Below the pieces are notes generated by a model. It had not been told where the DNA came from. It did not search any database and saw only the letters and a list, made by a program, of their open reading frames with translations. DNA of 64,000 bases from Streptomyces acidiscabies. Its GTDB lineage: Bacteria > Actinomycetota > Actinomycetes > Streptomycetales > Streptomycetaceae. The position numbers were made by a program, and so were the translations under genes. Numbering within the stretch: the first letter of the stretch is position 1; every line of letters starts with the position of its first letter. Below, piece after piece: positions 1 to 8,664 of this stretch. The stretch covers positions 1,550,001 to 1,614,000 of the forward strand of contig NZ_JAGJBY010000002.1 in the NCBI RefSeq assembly GCF_020010905.1, written 5' to 3'.

Positions 1-948
1 GTCAGCTTCGACGTACGGCGCGGACGCACGCTCGGCATCGTCGGCGAGTCCGGCTCCGGCAAGTCCGTCACCTCGCTGGGCCTCATGGGCCTGCACCGCT
101 CCGCCCGCAATGCCCGCGTCAGCGGCGAAGTCTGGCTGGACGGGCAGGAGTTGATCAGCGCCCACAACGACGAGGTACGGCGGCTGCGCGGCCGGAAGAT
201 GGCGATGATCTTCCAGGACCCGCTGTCCGCGATGCACCCGTACTACACGATCGGGCAGCAGATCGTGGAGGCGTACCGGGTCCACAACGAGGTCACCAAG
301 AAGGAAGCCCGCAAGCGCGCCGTCGAGATGCTCGACCGGGTCGGCATCCCCGAGCCCGACCAGCGCGTGGACGGCTATCCGCACGAGTTCTCCGGCGGGA
401 TGCGCCAGCGCGCGATGATCGCGATGGCGCTGGTGAACAACCCCGAGCTGCTCATCGCCGACGAGCCGACCACCGCGCTCGACGTGACGGTCCAGGCGCA
501 GATCCTCGACCTGATCCGCGACCTCCAGAAGGAGTTCGGCTCCGCGGTCATCATGATCACGCACGACCTCGGTGTCGTCGCGGAGATGGCCGACGACCTG
601 CTCGTCATGTACGGCGGTCGCTGCGTCGAACGCGGGTCGGCCGAGGACGTGTTCGCGGAACCCCGGCACCCGTACACGTGGGGCTTGCTGGGCTCGATGC
701 CGCGCCTCGACCGCGACGACACGGACCGGCTCATCCCGATCAAGGGCGCCCCGCCCTCGCTCATCAACATCCCGTCCGGCTGCGCCTTCAACCCGCGCTG
801 CCCGTACGCGGACCTCCCCAAGGACAACGTCACCCGCACGGTCCGCCCCGACCTCACCGAGGTCGGCACCGGCCACTGGGCCGCCTGCCATCTCGGGCAG
901 GAACAGCGGGAGCGGATCTGGAACGAAGAGATTGCGCCGAAGCTGTGA
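1..948 (+). CDS. Oligopeptide/dipeptide ABC transporter ATPase (OppD/DppD type), 5' end outside window
   Basis: Cytoplasmic ATPase that powers import of peptides through an Opp/Dpp-type ABC permease. The reading frame is already open at base 1, so the N-terminus is missing; the first visible residues precede the Walker A motif GESGSGKS (bases 43-66). The ABC signature FSGGMRQR, Walker B LLIADEPTT and the switch histidine in MITHDL follow. The C-terminal region has the oligopeptide-ATPase Cys motif (SGCAFNPRCPYA, later ACH), typical of OppD/OppF. The stop overlaps the GTG of the next ATPase by 4 bases, so the two are translationally coupled. Permease and binding-protein genes presumably lie to the left of the window. 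The substrate cannot be told from an ATPase. Confidence 0.93.
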   Translation, partial: VSFDVRRGRTLGIVGESGSGKSVTSLGLMGLHRSARNARVSGEVWLDGQELISAHNDEVRRLRGRKMAMIFQDPLSAMHPYYTIGQQIVEAYRVHNEVTKKEARKRAVEMLDRVGIPEPDQRVDGYPHEFSGGMRQRAMIAMALVNNPELLIADEPTTALDVTVQAQILDLIRDLQKEFGSAVIMITHDLGVVAEMADDLLVMYGGRCVERGSAEDVFAEPRHPYTWGLLGSMPRLDRDDTDRLIPIKGAPPSLINIPSGCAFNPRCPYADLPKDNVTRTVRPDLTEVGTGHWAACHLGQEQRERIWNEEIAPKL

Positions 949-2180
949 GCGATGCCGTGAGCGATAAAACCGAGGGTACGGCCGTTTCGGGCGAGGCTCC
1001 CGAGGTCTTGCTGAAGGTCTCCGGCCTCCAGAAGCACTTCCCGATCCGCAAGGGCCTCCTCCAGCGCCAGTCCGGTGCCGTCCGCGCCGTCGACGGCATT
1101 GACTTCGAGGTCCGCAAGGGCGAGACGCTCGGTGTCGTCGGTGAGTCCGGGTGCGGCAAGTCCACGATGGGCCGCCTCATCACGCGGCTCCTCGAACCCA
1201 CCGGCGGCACCGTCGAGTTCGAGGGCAAGGACATCACGCACCTCAGCGCCGCGGGGATGCGGCCGATGCGCCGCGACGTCCAGATGATCTTCCAGGACCC
1301 GTACTCGTCGCTGAACCCCCGGCACACGATCGGTACGATCGTCAGCGCGCCGTTCAAGCTCCAGGGGGTGTCCCCGGAGGGCGGCGTCAAGGCGGAGGTG
1401 CAGCGCCTGCTGTCGGTGGTCGGCCTCAACCCCGAGCACTACAACCGCTACCCGCACGAATTCTCGGGCGGCCAGCGCCAACGCATCGGCATCGCGCGGG
1501 CGTTGGCGTTGAACCCGAAGCTGGTCGTGGCGGACGAGCCGGTCTCGGCGCTGGACGTCTCGATCCAGGCGCAGGTGGTCAACCTCCTGGACGACCTCCA
1601 GTCGGAGTTGGGCCTGACGTACGTCATCATCGCTCACGACCTTTCGGTGGTCCGCCACGTCTCGGACCGCATCGCGGTGATGTACCTGGGCAAGATCGTG
1701 GAACTGGCGGACCGGGACAAGCTGTACAAGTCCCCGATGCACCCCTACACGAAGGCCCTCCTCTCAGCGGTCCCGATCCCGGACCCGAAGCGCCGTGCGG
1801 CGAAGAGCGAACGCATCTTCCTGAAGGGCGACGTCCCGTCCCCCATCTCCCCGCCGAGCGGCTGCCGCTTCCACACGCGCTGCTGGAAGGCAACGCAGAT
1901 CTGCCAGACAACGGAACCCCCCCTCCTGGAACTGATCCCCGGCCAACAGGTGGCCTGCCACCACCCGGAAAACTTCGCAGACCAGGCCCCTCAGGAAACG
2001 GTCCTGCTGACGGAAGCGAAGCAGGCGGCGGAGCTGGTGGCGGACGAGGTCCTGGCGGAATCGGCGGAGACGTCGGCGGCGGTGGCGGCGGAGGTAGAGA
2101 CGGCGGGGGAACCCGAACCTGCTGAAGCGCAGGAGCAGCCGGCAACGGACAAGCCTGAGGGCAAGCCGGAAGCTGGCTGA
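945..2180 (+). CDS. Oligopeptide/dipeptide ABC transporter ATPase (OppF/DppF type)
   Basis: Second ATPase of the same peptide importer. It has Walker A GESGCGKST, signature FSGGQRQRIG, Walker B VVADEPVSALD and the family's C-terminal SGCRFHTRCW...ACHH cysteine motif. I chose GTG at 945 because it overlaps the previous stop (GTGA); another in-frame GTG at 957 is possible. The ABC part ends near base 1980. After it comes an Ala/Glu-rich acidic tail of about 65 residues, with no similarity I can name, that is not part of the usual ATPase fold. A dispersed intergenic repeat starts 17 bases after the stop, which suggests an operon end. Confidence 0.93.
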   Translation: MSDAVSDKTEGTAVSGEAPEVLLKVSGLQKHFPIRKGLLQRQSGAVRAVDGIDFEVRKGETLGVVGESGCGKSTMGRLITRLLEPTGGTVEFEGKDITHLSAAGMRPMRRDVQMIFQDPYSSLNPRHTIGTIVSAPFKLQGVSPEGGVKAEVQRLLSVVGLNPEHYNRYPHEFSGGQRQRIGIARALALNPKLVVADEPVSALDVSIQAQVVNLLDDLQSELGLTYVIIAHDLSVVRHVSDRIAVMYLGKIVELADRDKLYKSPMHPYTKALLSAVPIPDPKRRAAKSERIFLKGDVPSPISPPSGCRFHTRCWKATQICQTTEPPLLELIPGQQVACHHPENFADQAPQETVLLTEAKQAAELVADEVLAESAETSAAVAAEVETAGEPEPAEAQEQPATDKPEGKPEAG

Positions 2181-2196
2181 CGCCGGACGGAACCAA

Positions 2197-2264
2197 GTCT
2201 TTTAGGGGCGCGGGGCTGTATCAATATGCGGCTCCGCCGCGCGGGCGCGACCAGCTACGACGAA
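2197..2264 (+). repeat. Dispersed intergenic repeat, long form, copy 1
   Basis: First of nine copies seen in the window. It starts with the block TTTTAGGGGCGCGGGGCTGT, then a variable TATC-like step, then a small hairpin GCGGC-TCC-GCCGC, and ends with a GCGCGACCAGC block. It sits directly after the peptide-transporter operon. Confidence 0.8.
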
Positions 2265-2293
2265 CCTACGGGCGTCAACGCTGGCCGCGCCCA

Positions 2294-2361
2294 GTCTTTT
2301 TAGGGGCGCGGGGCTGTGTCGATGTGCGGCTCCGCCGCGTGGGCGCGACAAGCCACGACGA
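2294..2361 (+). repeat. Dispersed intergenic repeat, long form, copy 2
   Basis: Tandem neighbour of copy 1, same orientation, about 97 bases further on. It has the same opening block, the GCGGC-TCC-GCCGC hairpin and an AGCCACGACGAG ending. Confidence 0.8.
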
Positions 2362-2444
2362 GCCTGCACCTGACCACGAACCGGATGCGGCACTTCGTAG
2401 CTCGCCGCCCAACTCCCCGCGCTTTCATATGCCGGGCGCGCCCA

Positions 2445-2485
2445 AGTCTTTTAGGGGCGCGGGGAACTGCGCGACCAGCCACATC
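2445..2485 (+). repeat. Dispersed intergenic repeat, short form, copy 3
   Basis: Short variant: the same TTTTAGGGGCGCGGGG start, but then GAACTGCGCGACCAGCCAC, without the GCGGCTCCGCCGC hairpin. With copies 1 and 2 it fills most of the 437-base gap 2181-2617; I see no gene in that gap. Confidence 0.8.
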
Positions 2486-2617
2486 GCACCCGCACCCAAC
2501 GACGAACCGGCAACACCCCACTCCTCACAACTTGGCAAAGTCATGCACATGCCCACACCGCGCCCTGCAAAGTCGTCCCCGTCCGATACATCGGCACAAC
2601 GCATGAAAGGGACGACC

Positions 2618-4009
2618 ATGCCCCTCTCCCGCTCGGCCTGGGCAGGCACAGCCGTAGCCGCGGCAGCCACCCTCTTCGTCGTCGCAGCCTCCCCCGCCCC
2701 CACCCCCGGCGCGGACGGCATAGGCGACACCTACTTCCCCCAACTCGGCAACGGCGGCTACGACGCCCTCCACTACGACCTCGGCGTCGCGTACAACCCG
2801 GACACGGACCGCCTGGACGGCACCACCACCGTCACCGCGAGAGCGACCCAGAACCTCTCCGCATTCGACCTGGACCTACAGAAGTTGGAGGTCACCAGGG
2901 TCGAAGTGAACGGAAAGAAGGCGAAGTTCACCAGAGAGGGCGACGAGATAAAGATTACGCCCCGTCAGTTCCTGAAGAAGGGACGGACGTTCAAGGTGAG
3001 CGTGACGTACGGCGGCGTACCGGAACCCTTGGGCGGCCCCATAGTCTTCGGCTCGGACTACGGCTGGATGAAGACCACGGACGGAGTCTTCGTCGCCTGC
3101 GAACCGAACGCCGCGTCGACCTGGTTCCCGTCCAGCGACCACCCCGCGGACAAGGCGACGTACGACATCCGCATACGAACTCCCAAGGGCCTGACGGCAG
3201 TTTCGAACGGCCGCTTGGTCTCGACGTTCGACAAGGGCGACTCCACGTACACGCACTGGCGCGAATCGAAGCCGATGGCGACGTACTTGGCGACGGCGAC
3301 GATAGGCAAGTTCGACGTAAAAACGGGCACCACCCCCGCCGGCACCCCCATCTACGTAGCGATAGACCCGGTGTTGGCGAACAGCAACAACGTCGACGTG
3401 TACGGAGTGACCGCCGAGGCCACCGACTACTGGTCCCAGGTCTTCGGCCCGTACCCCTTCGAGGAGACCGGCGCGATAGTCGACGACATGCCGCAGGCGG
3501 GCTTCTCCCTGGAGGTCCAGAGCAAGCCGGTCTACTCGGCGGTCCGCAACGAATCGACGATCGTCCACGAGCTGGCGCACCAGTGGTTCGGCGACTCCGT
3601 GAGCGTCGCGCACTGGAAGGACATCTGGCTGAACGAGGGCTTCGCGACGTACAGCCAGTGGCTGTGGGACGAGCACAAGGGCACCCGCACAGCGCACGAC
3701 GCGTTCCTGGCGGGCTACAACTCCCGCCCGTCCACCAGTGCGTTCTGGCAGATCACCGTAGGAGACCCGCAGCGGGACACGATGTTCGCCTCGGCGGTCT
3801 ACCAGCGAGGCGCGATGACCCTCCAGATGCTGCGCGAACGCATAGGCGACGCGGCCTTCTTCAAGCTCCTCCCGACCTGGACGAAGCAGCACCGCTACGG
3901 CAACGCGAACACGGCCGAGTTCATCGCCCTCGCGGAGAAGATCTCGGGCCGGCAGCTGGACGACCTCTTCCAGACGTGGCTCTTCACCACAGGGAAACCG
4001 ACCCTCTAG
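2618..4009 (+). CDS. M1-family zinc metallopeptidase (aminopeptidase N type), secreted
   Basis: Exported zinc aminopeptidase of the M1 (gluzincin) family. The zinc site HELAH (about residues 316-320) followed 18 residues later by the Glu of NEGFATY is intact. The start ATG at 2618 has AAAGGGA in front of it. The first 35 or so residues (Arg near the start, then Ala/Val-rich, then a Pro-rich stretch ending near PGAD) look like a Sec signal peptide. At 463 residues it is short compared with PepN (about 850): it holds the beta-sandwich and catalytic domains but lacks the large C-terminal helical domain, as is common for secreted actinobacterial M1 enzymes. The classic GxMEN substrate loop appears altered (QAGFSLEVQ region). 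Nothing nearby indicates a specific substrate. Confidence 0.92.
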   Translation: MPLSRSAWAGTAVAAAATLFVVAASPAPTPGADGIGDTYFPQLGNGGYDALHYDLGVAYNPDTDRLDGTTTVTARATQNLSAFDLDLQKLEVTRVEVNGKKAKFTREGDEIKITPRQFLKKGRTFKVSVTYGGVPEPLGGPIVFGSDYGWMKTTDGVFVACEPNAASTWFPSSDHPADKATYDIRIRTPKGLTAVSNGRLVSTFDKGDSTYTHWRESKPMATYLATATIGKFDVKTGTTPAGTPIYVAIDPVLANSNNVDVYGVTAEATDYWSQVFGPYPFEETGAIVDDMPQAGFSLEVQSKPVYSAVRNESTIVHELAHQWFGDSVSVAHWKDIWLNEGFATYSQWLWDEHKGTRTAHDAFLAGYNSRPSTSAFWQITVGDPQRDTMFASAVYQRGAMTLQMLRERIGDAAFFKLLPTWTKQHRYGNANTAEFIALAEKISGRQLDDLFQTWLFTTGKPTL

Positions 4010-4059
4010 CCCCTCCGCTCCTTGCATAACAAGGAAGACACCCGGCGATAAGCAAGAAT

Positions 4060-4722
4060 GTGCGGGTGCTCCAGCAAATCTTCAGCCCCTCCGTCCAGCA
4101 CACCCTGGACCTGGCCGGCATCTTCGTGTTCGCGCTCTCGGGCGCCCTGCTGGCGGTCCGCAAGAACTTCGACGTCTTCGGCATCGCCGTCCTCGCCGAG
4201 GTCACCGCGCTGGGCGGAGGCCTGTTCCGCGACCTGGTGATCGGCGCGGTCCCCCCGGCGGCGTTCACGGACCTGGGCTACTTCATCACCCCGTTGATCG
4301 CCGCCCTGATCGTCGTCTTCCTCCACCCGGAGGTGGAGCGCATCCAGAACGCGGTGAACGTCTTCGACGCGGCGGGCCTGGGCCTCTTCTGCGTGGCGGG
4401 TACGACGAAGGCGTACGACCACGGCCTGGGCCTGACGGCGTCGGCGACCCTGGGCCTGGCCACGGGGGTGGGCGGCGGAGTCCTCCGGGACGTCCTGGCG
4501 AACGAGATCCCGTCCCTCCTGCGCTGGGACCGCGACCTCTACGCGGTCCCAGCGATGGTAGGGGCCACGATGGTGGTGGTCTGCATCCACTACGAGGTGC
4601 TCAACCCCCTGACCAGCGCAGTCGCCGCCACCACCGCCTTCGTCCTACGCCTCCTGGCGATCCACTACCACTGGCGGGCCCCCCGGGCATGGAACCGTAG
4701 AGCTACTGCGCAAGAGGAGTAG
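4060..4722 (+). CDS. TRIC-type cation channel family (UPF0126) membrane protein
   Basis: Membrane protein of 220 residues from the UPF0126/YadS-YicG family, now grouped with bacterial trimeric intracellular cation (TRIC) channels. About six to seven hydrophobic segments are visible. The two family signatures GGGLFRD and GGGVLRD mark the two halves of the internal duplication, as expected for this fold. I chose GTG at 4060; GTG at 4066 is possible, and the ribosome-binding site is weak in either case. The 3' end overlaps the convergent esterase gene by 20 bases. Transport of K+ or other monovalent cations is known for characterised members; substrate here is inferred only from the family. Confidence 0.9.
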   Translation: MRVLQQIFSPSVQHTLDLAGIFVFALSGALLAVRKNFDVFGIAVLAEVTALGGGLFRDLVIGAVPPAAFTDLGYFITPLIAALIVVFLHPEVERIQNAVNVFDAAGLGLFCVAGTTKAYDHGLGLTASATLGLATGVGGGVLRDVLANEIPSLLRWDRDLYAVPAMVGATMVVVCIHYEVLNPLTSAVAATTAFVLRLLAIHYHWRAPRAWNRRATAQEE

Positions 4723-5926
4723 TACCCCTGGTACCGGCGGCTCCCGTATTGCCCTCGGCCTCCGTCGTACCCGTACTACCTCCGCCGTCCCCACCCGATA
4801 CGTTCGTCAGCCCCATCTGCGTGGTCAGCCATTGGAACGCCGGTACCACCTGCGGCTTCCACAGCTTCATGTTGTGGCCGCCGACCTTCTTCGGGATGTA
4901 GACGACGTGGACGACCGTCGGCGCCTTGGCCTCCTTCTTGAGGGCGAGGCCCGCCTCGTACCCGTCGCCGGGCTGGCCGGACTGGTAGAGCGAGACGGCC
5001 GGGGGAGTGGCCGCCTTCTGGAGCATGAAGAAGGGGTTGGTGTCGTGCCGCAGGGTCGGGTCCTGGGCGGTGAGGGAGGAGCGCTCGCCCATCGGGTCGT
5101 TGTACCCCGAGAGGCTGACGGCGGCGCGGTAGCGGTCGGGGTGGGCGATGGCCAGCTTGGTCGCGCAGTGGGCGCCCGCCGAGTACCCGGCGACGGCCCA
5201 GCCCTTGGGCGCGGGCAGGGCGCGGAAGTTGTCGGTCACCATCTTCGGTACGTCGACGCTGAGCCAGGTGTCCGCGTTGACGGTGCCCGGCACGTTCGCG
5301 CACCCGGTGTCGACGCCCGCGAGGAGCGTCGTACGCGGCGCGACCAGGATGAACGGCGCTACCTTGCCCTGCCGCATGAGCGAGGCGAGCTGCTCGTGCG
5401 CGTGCAGGGAGCCGAACCAGGCCTTCGCGGAGCCGGGGTAGCCGGGCAGCAGCTCGACGACGGGGAAGTGGATGTTCTTGAGGGACGGGTCGTTGTACTG
5501 CGGCGGCAGCCAGACGTAGACCTCGGCGGTGACGCCCGAGACCTGCCCCTTCAGCTCGGTCTGCATGACCCCGCCGGCCGCGCGCATCCCCGGCCCCTCG
5601 GCGTCGGTGAACTTCTGCTTGACCTTCGGGAGCTTCTTCACCGATATCCCGCCGGTGCCGCTCGCGCCGAGGTCGCGGGCCTGGTTGACGTGCGACCCGG
5701 TACCGAGCAGGTCGGCCCAGTTGTCGTACAGGTTGTTGGAGTTGTTCACCAGGGTGAAGACCAGCGCGACGGCGGTCCCCTGCGCGAACAGCAGCATCAG
5801 GAAGCGCACCCCGCCCCGCAGGACGCGCGGCCCGCCCAGCCGCGTCCACAGGAACAGCGGGAGCACGATGGCGACGACCGCCAGCGCGATCAGCGTGTAG
5901 AGGAACGGGGTCCCGGTAAGGCTCAT
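4703..5926 (-). CDS. Membrane-anchored alpha/beta-hydrolase esterase (antigen-85/esterase D-like)
   Basis: Alpha/beta-hydrolase, 407 residues, with the nucleophile elbow GYSAGAH (Ser about residue 240 from this start) and a downstream GGHN-type histidine. The N-terminus has two hydrophobic helices (residues about 8-30 and 45-65), so the enzyme is probably membrane-anchored with its catalytic domain outside. The best family match by eye is the putative-esterase/antigen-85 mycolyltransferase-like group common in Streptomyces. A longer frame begins 26 codons upstream (6004), but the ATG at 5926 is preceded by TAGGGA and is followed directly by the first membrane helix, so I prefer it. The C-terminus is a Gly/Thr-rich low-complexity tail. 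Substrate unknown. Confidence 0.87.
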   Translation of the reverse strand: MSLTGTPFLYTLIALAVVAIVLPLFLWTRLGGPRVLRGGVRFLMLLFAQGTAVALVFTLVNNSNNLYDNWADLLGTGSHVNQARDLGASGTGGISVKKLPKVKQKFTDAEGPGMRAAGGVMQTELKGQVSGVTAEVYVWLPPQYNDPSLKNIHFPVVELLPGYPGSAKAWFGSLHAHEQLASLMRQGKVAPFILVAPRTTLLAGVDTGCANVPGTVNADTWLSVDVPKMVTDNFRALPAPKGWAVAGYSAGAHCATKLAIAHPDRYRAAVSLSGYNDPMGERSSLTAQDPTLRHDTNPFFMLQKAATPPAVSLYQSGQPGDGYEAGLALKKEAKAPTVVHVVYIPKKVGGHNMKLWKPQVVPAFQWLTTQMGLTNVSGGDGGGSTGTTEAEGNTGAAGTRGTTPLAQ

Positions 5927-6039
5927 GTCCCTACAGAGGGAAAACGCGGGCCCAGGGTTTACGGACGTGTGCGGACACTTACCGAGAAATTGCCGGAGGC
6001 TCACCGAAGCGCGCCGTGGATCTTGCGGGGGCGGGTGGG

Positions 6040-6067
6040 TACCAGCCGGTAAAGCTACCGCTTAGTA
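6040..6067 (+). promoter_or_regulatory. Two tandem quasi-palindromes, candidate operator upstream of the thioesterase gene
   Basis: TACCAGCCGGTA (6040-6051) and TACCGCTTAGTA (6056-6067) lie 4 bases apart. The second overlaps where a -35 box would be for a -10-like TACTGT at 6079-6084, which is only 7 bases from the ATG at 6091. This looks like a TetR-type operator on a leaderless promoter; the regulator is unknown. Confidence 0.45.
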
Positions 6068-6090
6068 ATCGCCTGTTGTACTGTTCACCC

Positions 6091-6936
6091 ATGTCAGAGA
6101 CAGCCGCCCCCGCCACCGTCGGAGACAGCGAGTTCGACCGCGCGACGACGCTCACTCCCCGCGCCCCCGGTGCGTATGACATAGATCTCCCGGCGGGCTG
6201 GACCATCTTCGGCGCCCTCAACGGCGGCTACCTCCTGGCCGTCCTCGGCCGGGCCCTCGGCGACACGCTTCCGCACCCCCACCCCTTCACGATCTCGGCC
6301 CACTACCTGAGCGCCTCCCGCCCCGGCCCGGCGACGGTCCGCACGGAAACGGTCCGCACGGGCCGCACGCTCTCGACGGGCCAGGCGTCCCTGTTCCAGT
6401 ACGACGAGACAGGCGCCGAAGTCGAACGCATCCGCGTCCTCGCCTCCTACGGCGACCTCGCGAGCCTCCCCGACGACGTCCGCACGTCGGCGAAACCCCC
6501 GGCGTTCCCGCCCCTGACCCACTGTGTGGGCCCGGACGACGCCCCCGGCTCTGCCGACCAACAGCCCATAGCGGAACGGGTGATGCTCAAACTCGACCCC
6601 GCGACGGTCGGCTGGGCCCTGGGCCAGCCCTCCGGCAAGGGCGAGTCCCGAGCCTGGTTCGGCCTCGCCGACGGCCGGGACGCCGACCCCCTCTCCCTCC
6701 TCCTCGCGGTGGACGCCCTCCCCCCGACCGCCTTCGACCTGGGCCTCAAGGGCTGGGTCCCGACGATCGAACTCACCGCCCACATCAGGGCGTTGCCCGC
6801 CCCGGGCCCGGTCCGCGTCGCCATCACCACCCGCAACCTCGCGGGCGGCTTCCTGGAGGAGGACGCGGAGATCTGGGACAGCGAGGACCGCCTGGTGGCC
6901 CAGTCCCGCCAACTCGCCCGCGTCACACTGCCGTAA
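6091..6936 (+). CDS. Acyl-CoA thioesterase-like protein (double hot-dog, TesB-like)
   Basis: Protein of 281 residues resembling the thioesterase family with two hot-dog folds. The N-terminal segment with GGYLLAVLGRAL is the long central helix of the first hot dog, and the LSASRPGPATV strand region follows. The C-terminal half repeats the pattern (SLLLAVDALPP, then WVPTIELTAHIRALPAPGPV), as expected for a TesB-like double hot dog. Members hydrolyse acyl-CoA thioesters; chain-length preference cannot be read. ATG 6091 is the clear start and no Shine-Dalgarno precedes it, which agrees with the leaderless promoter proposed just upstream. The 3' end overlaps the next, convergent gene by 14 bases. 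Confidence 0.88.
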   Translation: MSETAAPATVGDSEFDRATTLTPRAPGAYDIDLPAGWTIFGALNGGYLLAVLGRALGDTLPHPHPFTISAHYLSASRPGPATVRTETVRTGRTLSTGQASLFQYDETGAEVERIRVLASYGDLASLPDDVRTSAKPPAFPPLTHCVGPDDAPGSADQQPIAERVMLKLDPATVGWALGQPSGKGESRAWFGLADGRDADPLSLLLAVDALPPTAFDLGLKGWVPTIELTAHIRALPAPGPVRVAITTRNLAGGFLEEDAEIWDSEDRLVAQSRQLARVTLP

Positions 6937-7507
6937 GGGGCTCCCGCCCGGTCCAGGCGGCCAACTTCCCGTAGAAGTCGGCCCCTTCAGGAGCCTCGAC
7001 GGCGGACCCGAACGGAATCCCCGGGGGCCGCTGAGGGCCGGGCAGGTTCCGCAGCGCGGCGTCCAGAGCGAACTCCCCGACCTCCGGCGAGAGTTGCACG
7101 GGCCACCCGAGGGCCTCGCTCAAGTCCCAGGTGTGGGTGGCGAGTTCCATCACGTACCCCGAGATCGCGGCGGCCCCCGGCACCTCCCCCCACGGCACCC
7201 GGACGGTCTTCGCGAGCGACGCGTCGTCCTCCCACGCCTTCACACCCCGAACGCGCGCCTCCTCGAACACCACCCCCCACTCGTCGTCCCCCACCCCTTC
7301 CACGAACGCCTCCACGACCAGCCCGTCCCCACCCTCCCCGGTCACGGCGACCCGCACCATCACCCCGACGACGTGCGACAGCAACCCCCGCACGTCGAAC
7401 TCCGGACACGGCGTCCCCGCCCCGAGCTGCTCGACCCGTACGGCGTCGATCAACTCCCCGATCTGCGCGGTGGCTTGGGCATACAGGGAACGTGGGTCGA
7501 CGGTCAT
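6923..7507 (-). CDS. TIGR03086-family metal-binding protein (DinB/maleylpyruvate-isomerase fold)
   Basis: Protein of 194 residues of the actinobacterial TIGR03086 group, a four-helix DinB-like fold related to mycothiol-dependent enzymes. The probable metal ligands are visible: His in LLSHVVG near residue 46, and His in the characteristic ELATHTWDLSEAL motif near residue 128. The function of most members is unknown; some are thought to be mycothiol-dependent transferases or isomerases. It is transcribed divergently from a WYL/HTH regulator with about 90 bases between the starts, a pairing that is common in Streptomyces and suggests the regulator controls it. Confidence 0.88.
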   Translation of the reverse strand: MTVDPRSLYAQATAQIGELIDAVRVEQLGAGTPCPEFDVRGLLSHVVGVMVRVAVTGEGGDGLVVEAFVEGVGDDEWGVVFEEARVRGVKAWEDDASLAKTVRVPWGEVPGAAAISGYVMELATHTWDLSEALGWPVQLSPEVGEFALDAALRNLPGPQRPPGIPFGSAVEAPEGADFYGKLAAWTGREPLTAV

Positions 7508-7547
7508 GGTCGTGCCTTTCCGTAACGGCTGCTGTGTACGGGGACGC

Positions 7548-7576
7548 TGTCACCGAAACCTGACACCTCCCGTCAG
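7548..7576 (+). promoter_or_regulatory. Candidate operator between TIGR03086 gene and WYL regulator
   Basis: TGTCA at 7548-7552 and TGACA at 7561-7565 form an inverted repeat with an 8-base spacer. CTGAC (7560-7564) and GTCAG (7572-7576) make a second overlapping inverted repeat. The location between the divergent starts fits binding by the WYL regulator. Confidence 0.45.
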
Positions 7577-7598
7577 CTTTTTGCGCGATCCTGGTCCC

Positions 7599-8579
7599 GT
7601 GAAATCCGATCGCCTCCTCTCCATCCTGTTGCTGCTCCAGACCAGGGGCCTGGTCCCCGCGCACGAGCTGGCCGCCCGTCTGGAGGTGTCCGAGCGGACC
7701 ATCTACCGCGACGTCGAGTCCCTGTCGGCAGCGGGCGTGCCCGTGTACGCCGAGCGCGGCCGGCACGGCGGTATCCGGCTGCTCGAAGGGTTCCGTACGG
7801 ACGTCACCGGCCTGACCGCCGACGAGTCGCGGGCGTTGTTCGTGCTGGCGGCCCAGGGCGCGCACGAAGCCCTCGGCCTGGACTCCGCGTTGGGCTCCGC
7901 CCTGCGCAAGGTGATGGCCGCGCTGCCCGCACCGCACCGACCCGCCGCCGAGGTCACCAGCCGCCGTATCCTCGTCGACGCGACGCGCTGGATGAACGGC
8001 GAGGCGAAACCCGTGGACCTGGACATCCTCCAGGACGCGATCTTCACGGACCGCCGCCTGCGCCTGCGCTACCGGCACAGCGGTACGACCGACCCCCGCA
8101 CGTACACCGTCGACCCGTACGGCCTCGTGTCCAAGGCGGGCGTCTGGTACCTGGTCGCCGACCGCCGCAGCAGACCCCAGCTCTTCCGCGCGGACCGCAT
8201 CCAGTCGGCGAAACACCTCACGGTCCCGGTCAAACGCCGCCCCGGCGTCGAACTGGCCGACGCCTGGGACGTATTGAGACGCCAGGTGGAGGAACGCCCG
8301 TCCACGATCGAGGTGAAGGTCCGGGTACGCCGCGACGCCCTGGACCGCTTCCTACGCATAGCGGCAACACAACTTGCCCACCCCCAGCAGGAGTTGGACC
8401 TATCAACGAACTGGGTCCCGGTACGCCTCACCTACGCACAACTCCCAGCGACCCGCCAACTCCTCATGTTCTCGGACCAGGTGGAGGTCATCTCCCCACC
8501 GGAGGTCAGAGCAGAACTACGCACAGCGCTGGCTGCTGTCACGGCTCTGTACGAGCGCGAGGAAGGGGAGCTGGGGTAA
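7599..8579 (+). CDS. YafY-type HTH and WYL-domain transcriptional regulator
   Basis: Regulator of 326 residues with an N-terminal winged helix-turn-helix (residues about 1-60, including LEVSERTIYRDVESLSAAG, a typical HTH_11/DeoR-like helix pair) and a WYL domain in the middle (FTDRRLRLRYRH ... YTVDPYGLVSKAGVWYLVA) followed by the WCX C-terminal extension. WYL domains are thought to sense small ligands or nucleic acids. The start is GTG 7599, chosen because it directly opens the HTH. Divergent from the TIGR03086 gene, with an inverted repeat between them. The reading frame is open further upstream, but that part is antisense to the neighbour and is not coding. Confidence 0.92.
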   Translation: MKSDRLLSILLLLQTRGLVPAHELAARLEVSERTIYRDVESLSAAGVPVYAERGRHGGIRLLEGFRTDVTGLTADESRALFVLAAQGAHEALGLDSALGSALRKVMAALPAPHRPAAEVTSRRILVDATRWMNGEAKPVDLDILQDAIFTDRRLRLRYRHSGTTDPRTYTVDPYGLVSKAGVWYLVADRRSRPQLFRADRIQSAKHLTVPVKRRPGVELADAWDVLRRQVEERPSTIEVKVRVRRDALDRFLRIAATQLAHPQQELDLSTNWVPVRLTYAQLPATRQLLMFSDQVEVISPPEVRAELRTALAAVTALYEREEGELG

Positions 8580-8664
8580 GCGAGCAGGTCGGACGGGAGC
8601 ACCGAGCGGCGTAGCCGAGGGTCAGCAGGGCTGAGCTTGAGCATCAAACCCCCTGCGCACCGAG

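Noticed and set aside
2445..2485. Short repeats considered as IS terminal inverted repeats
   Set aside because: No transposase lies between copies and orientation is mostly direct; the copies look like solitary dispersed repeats.
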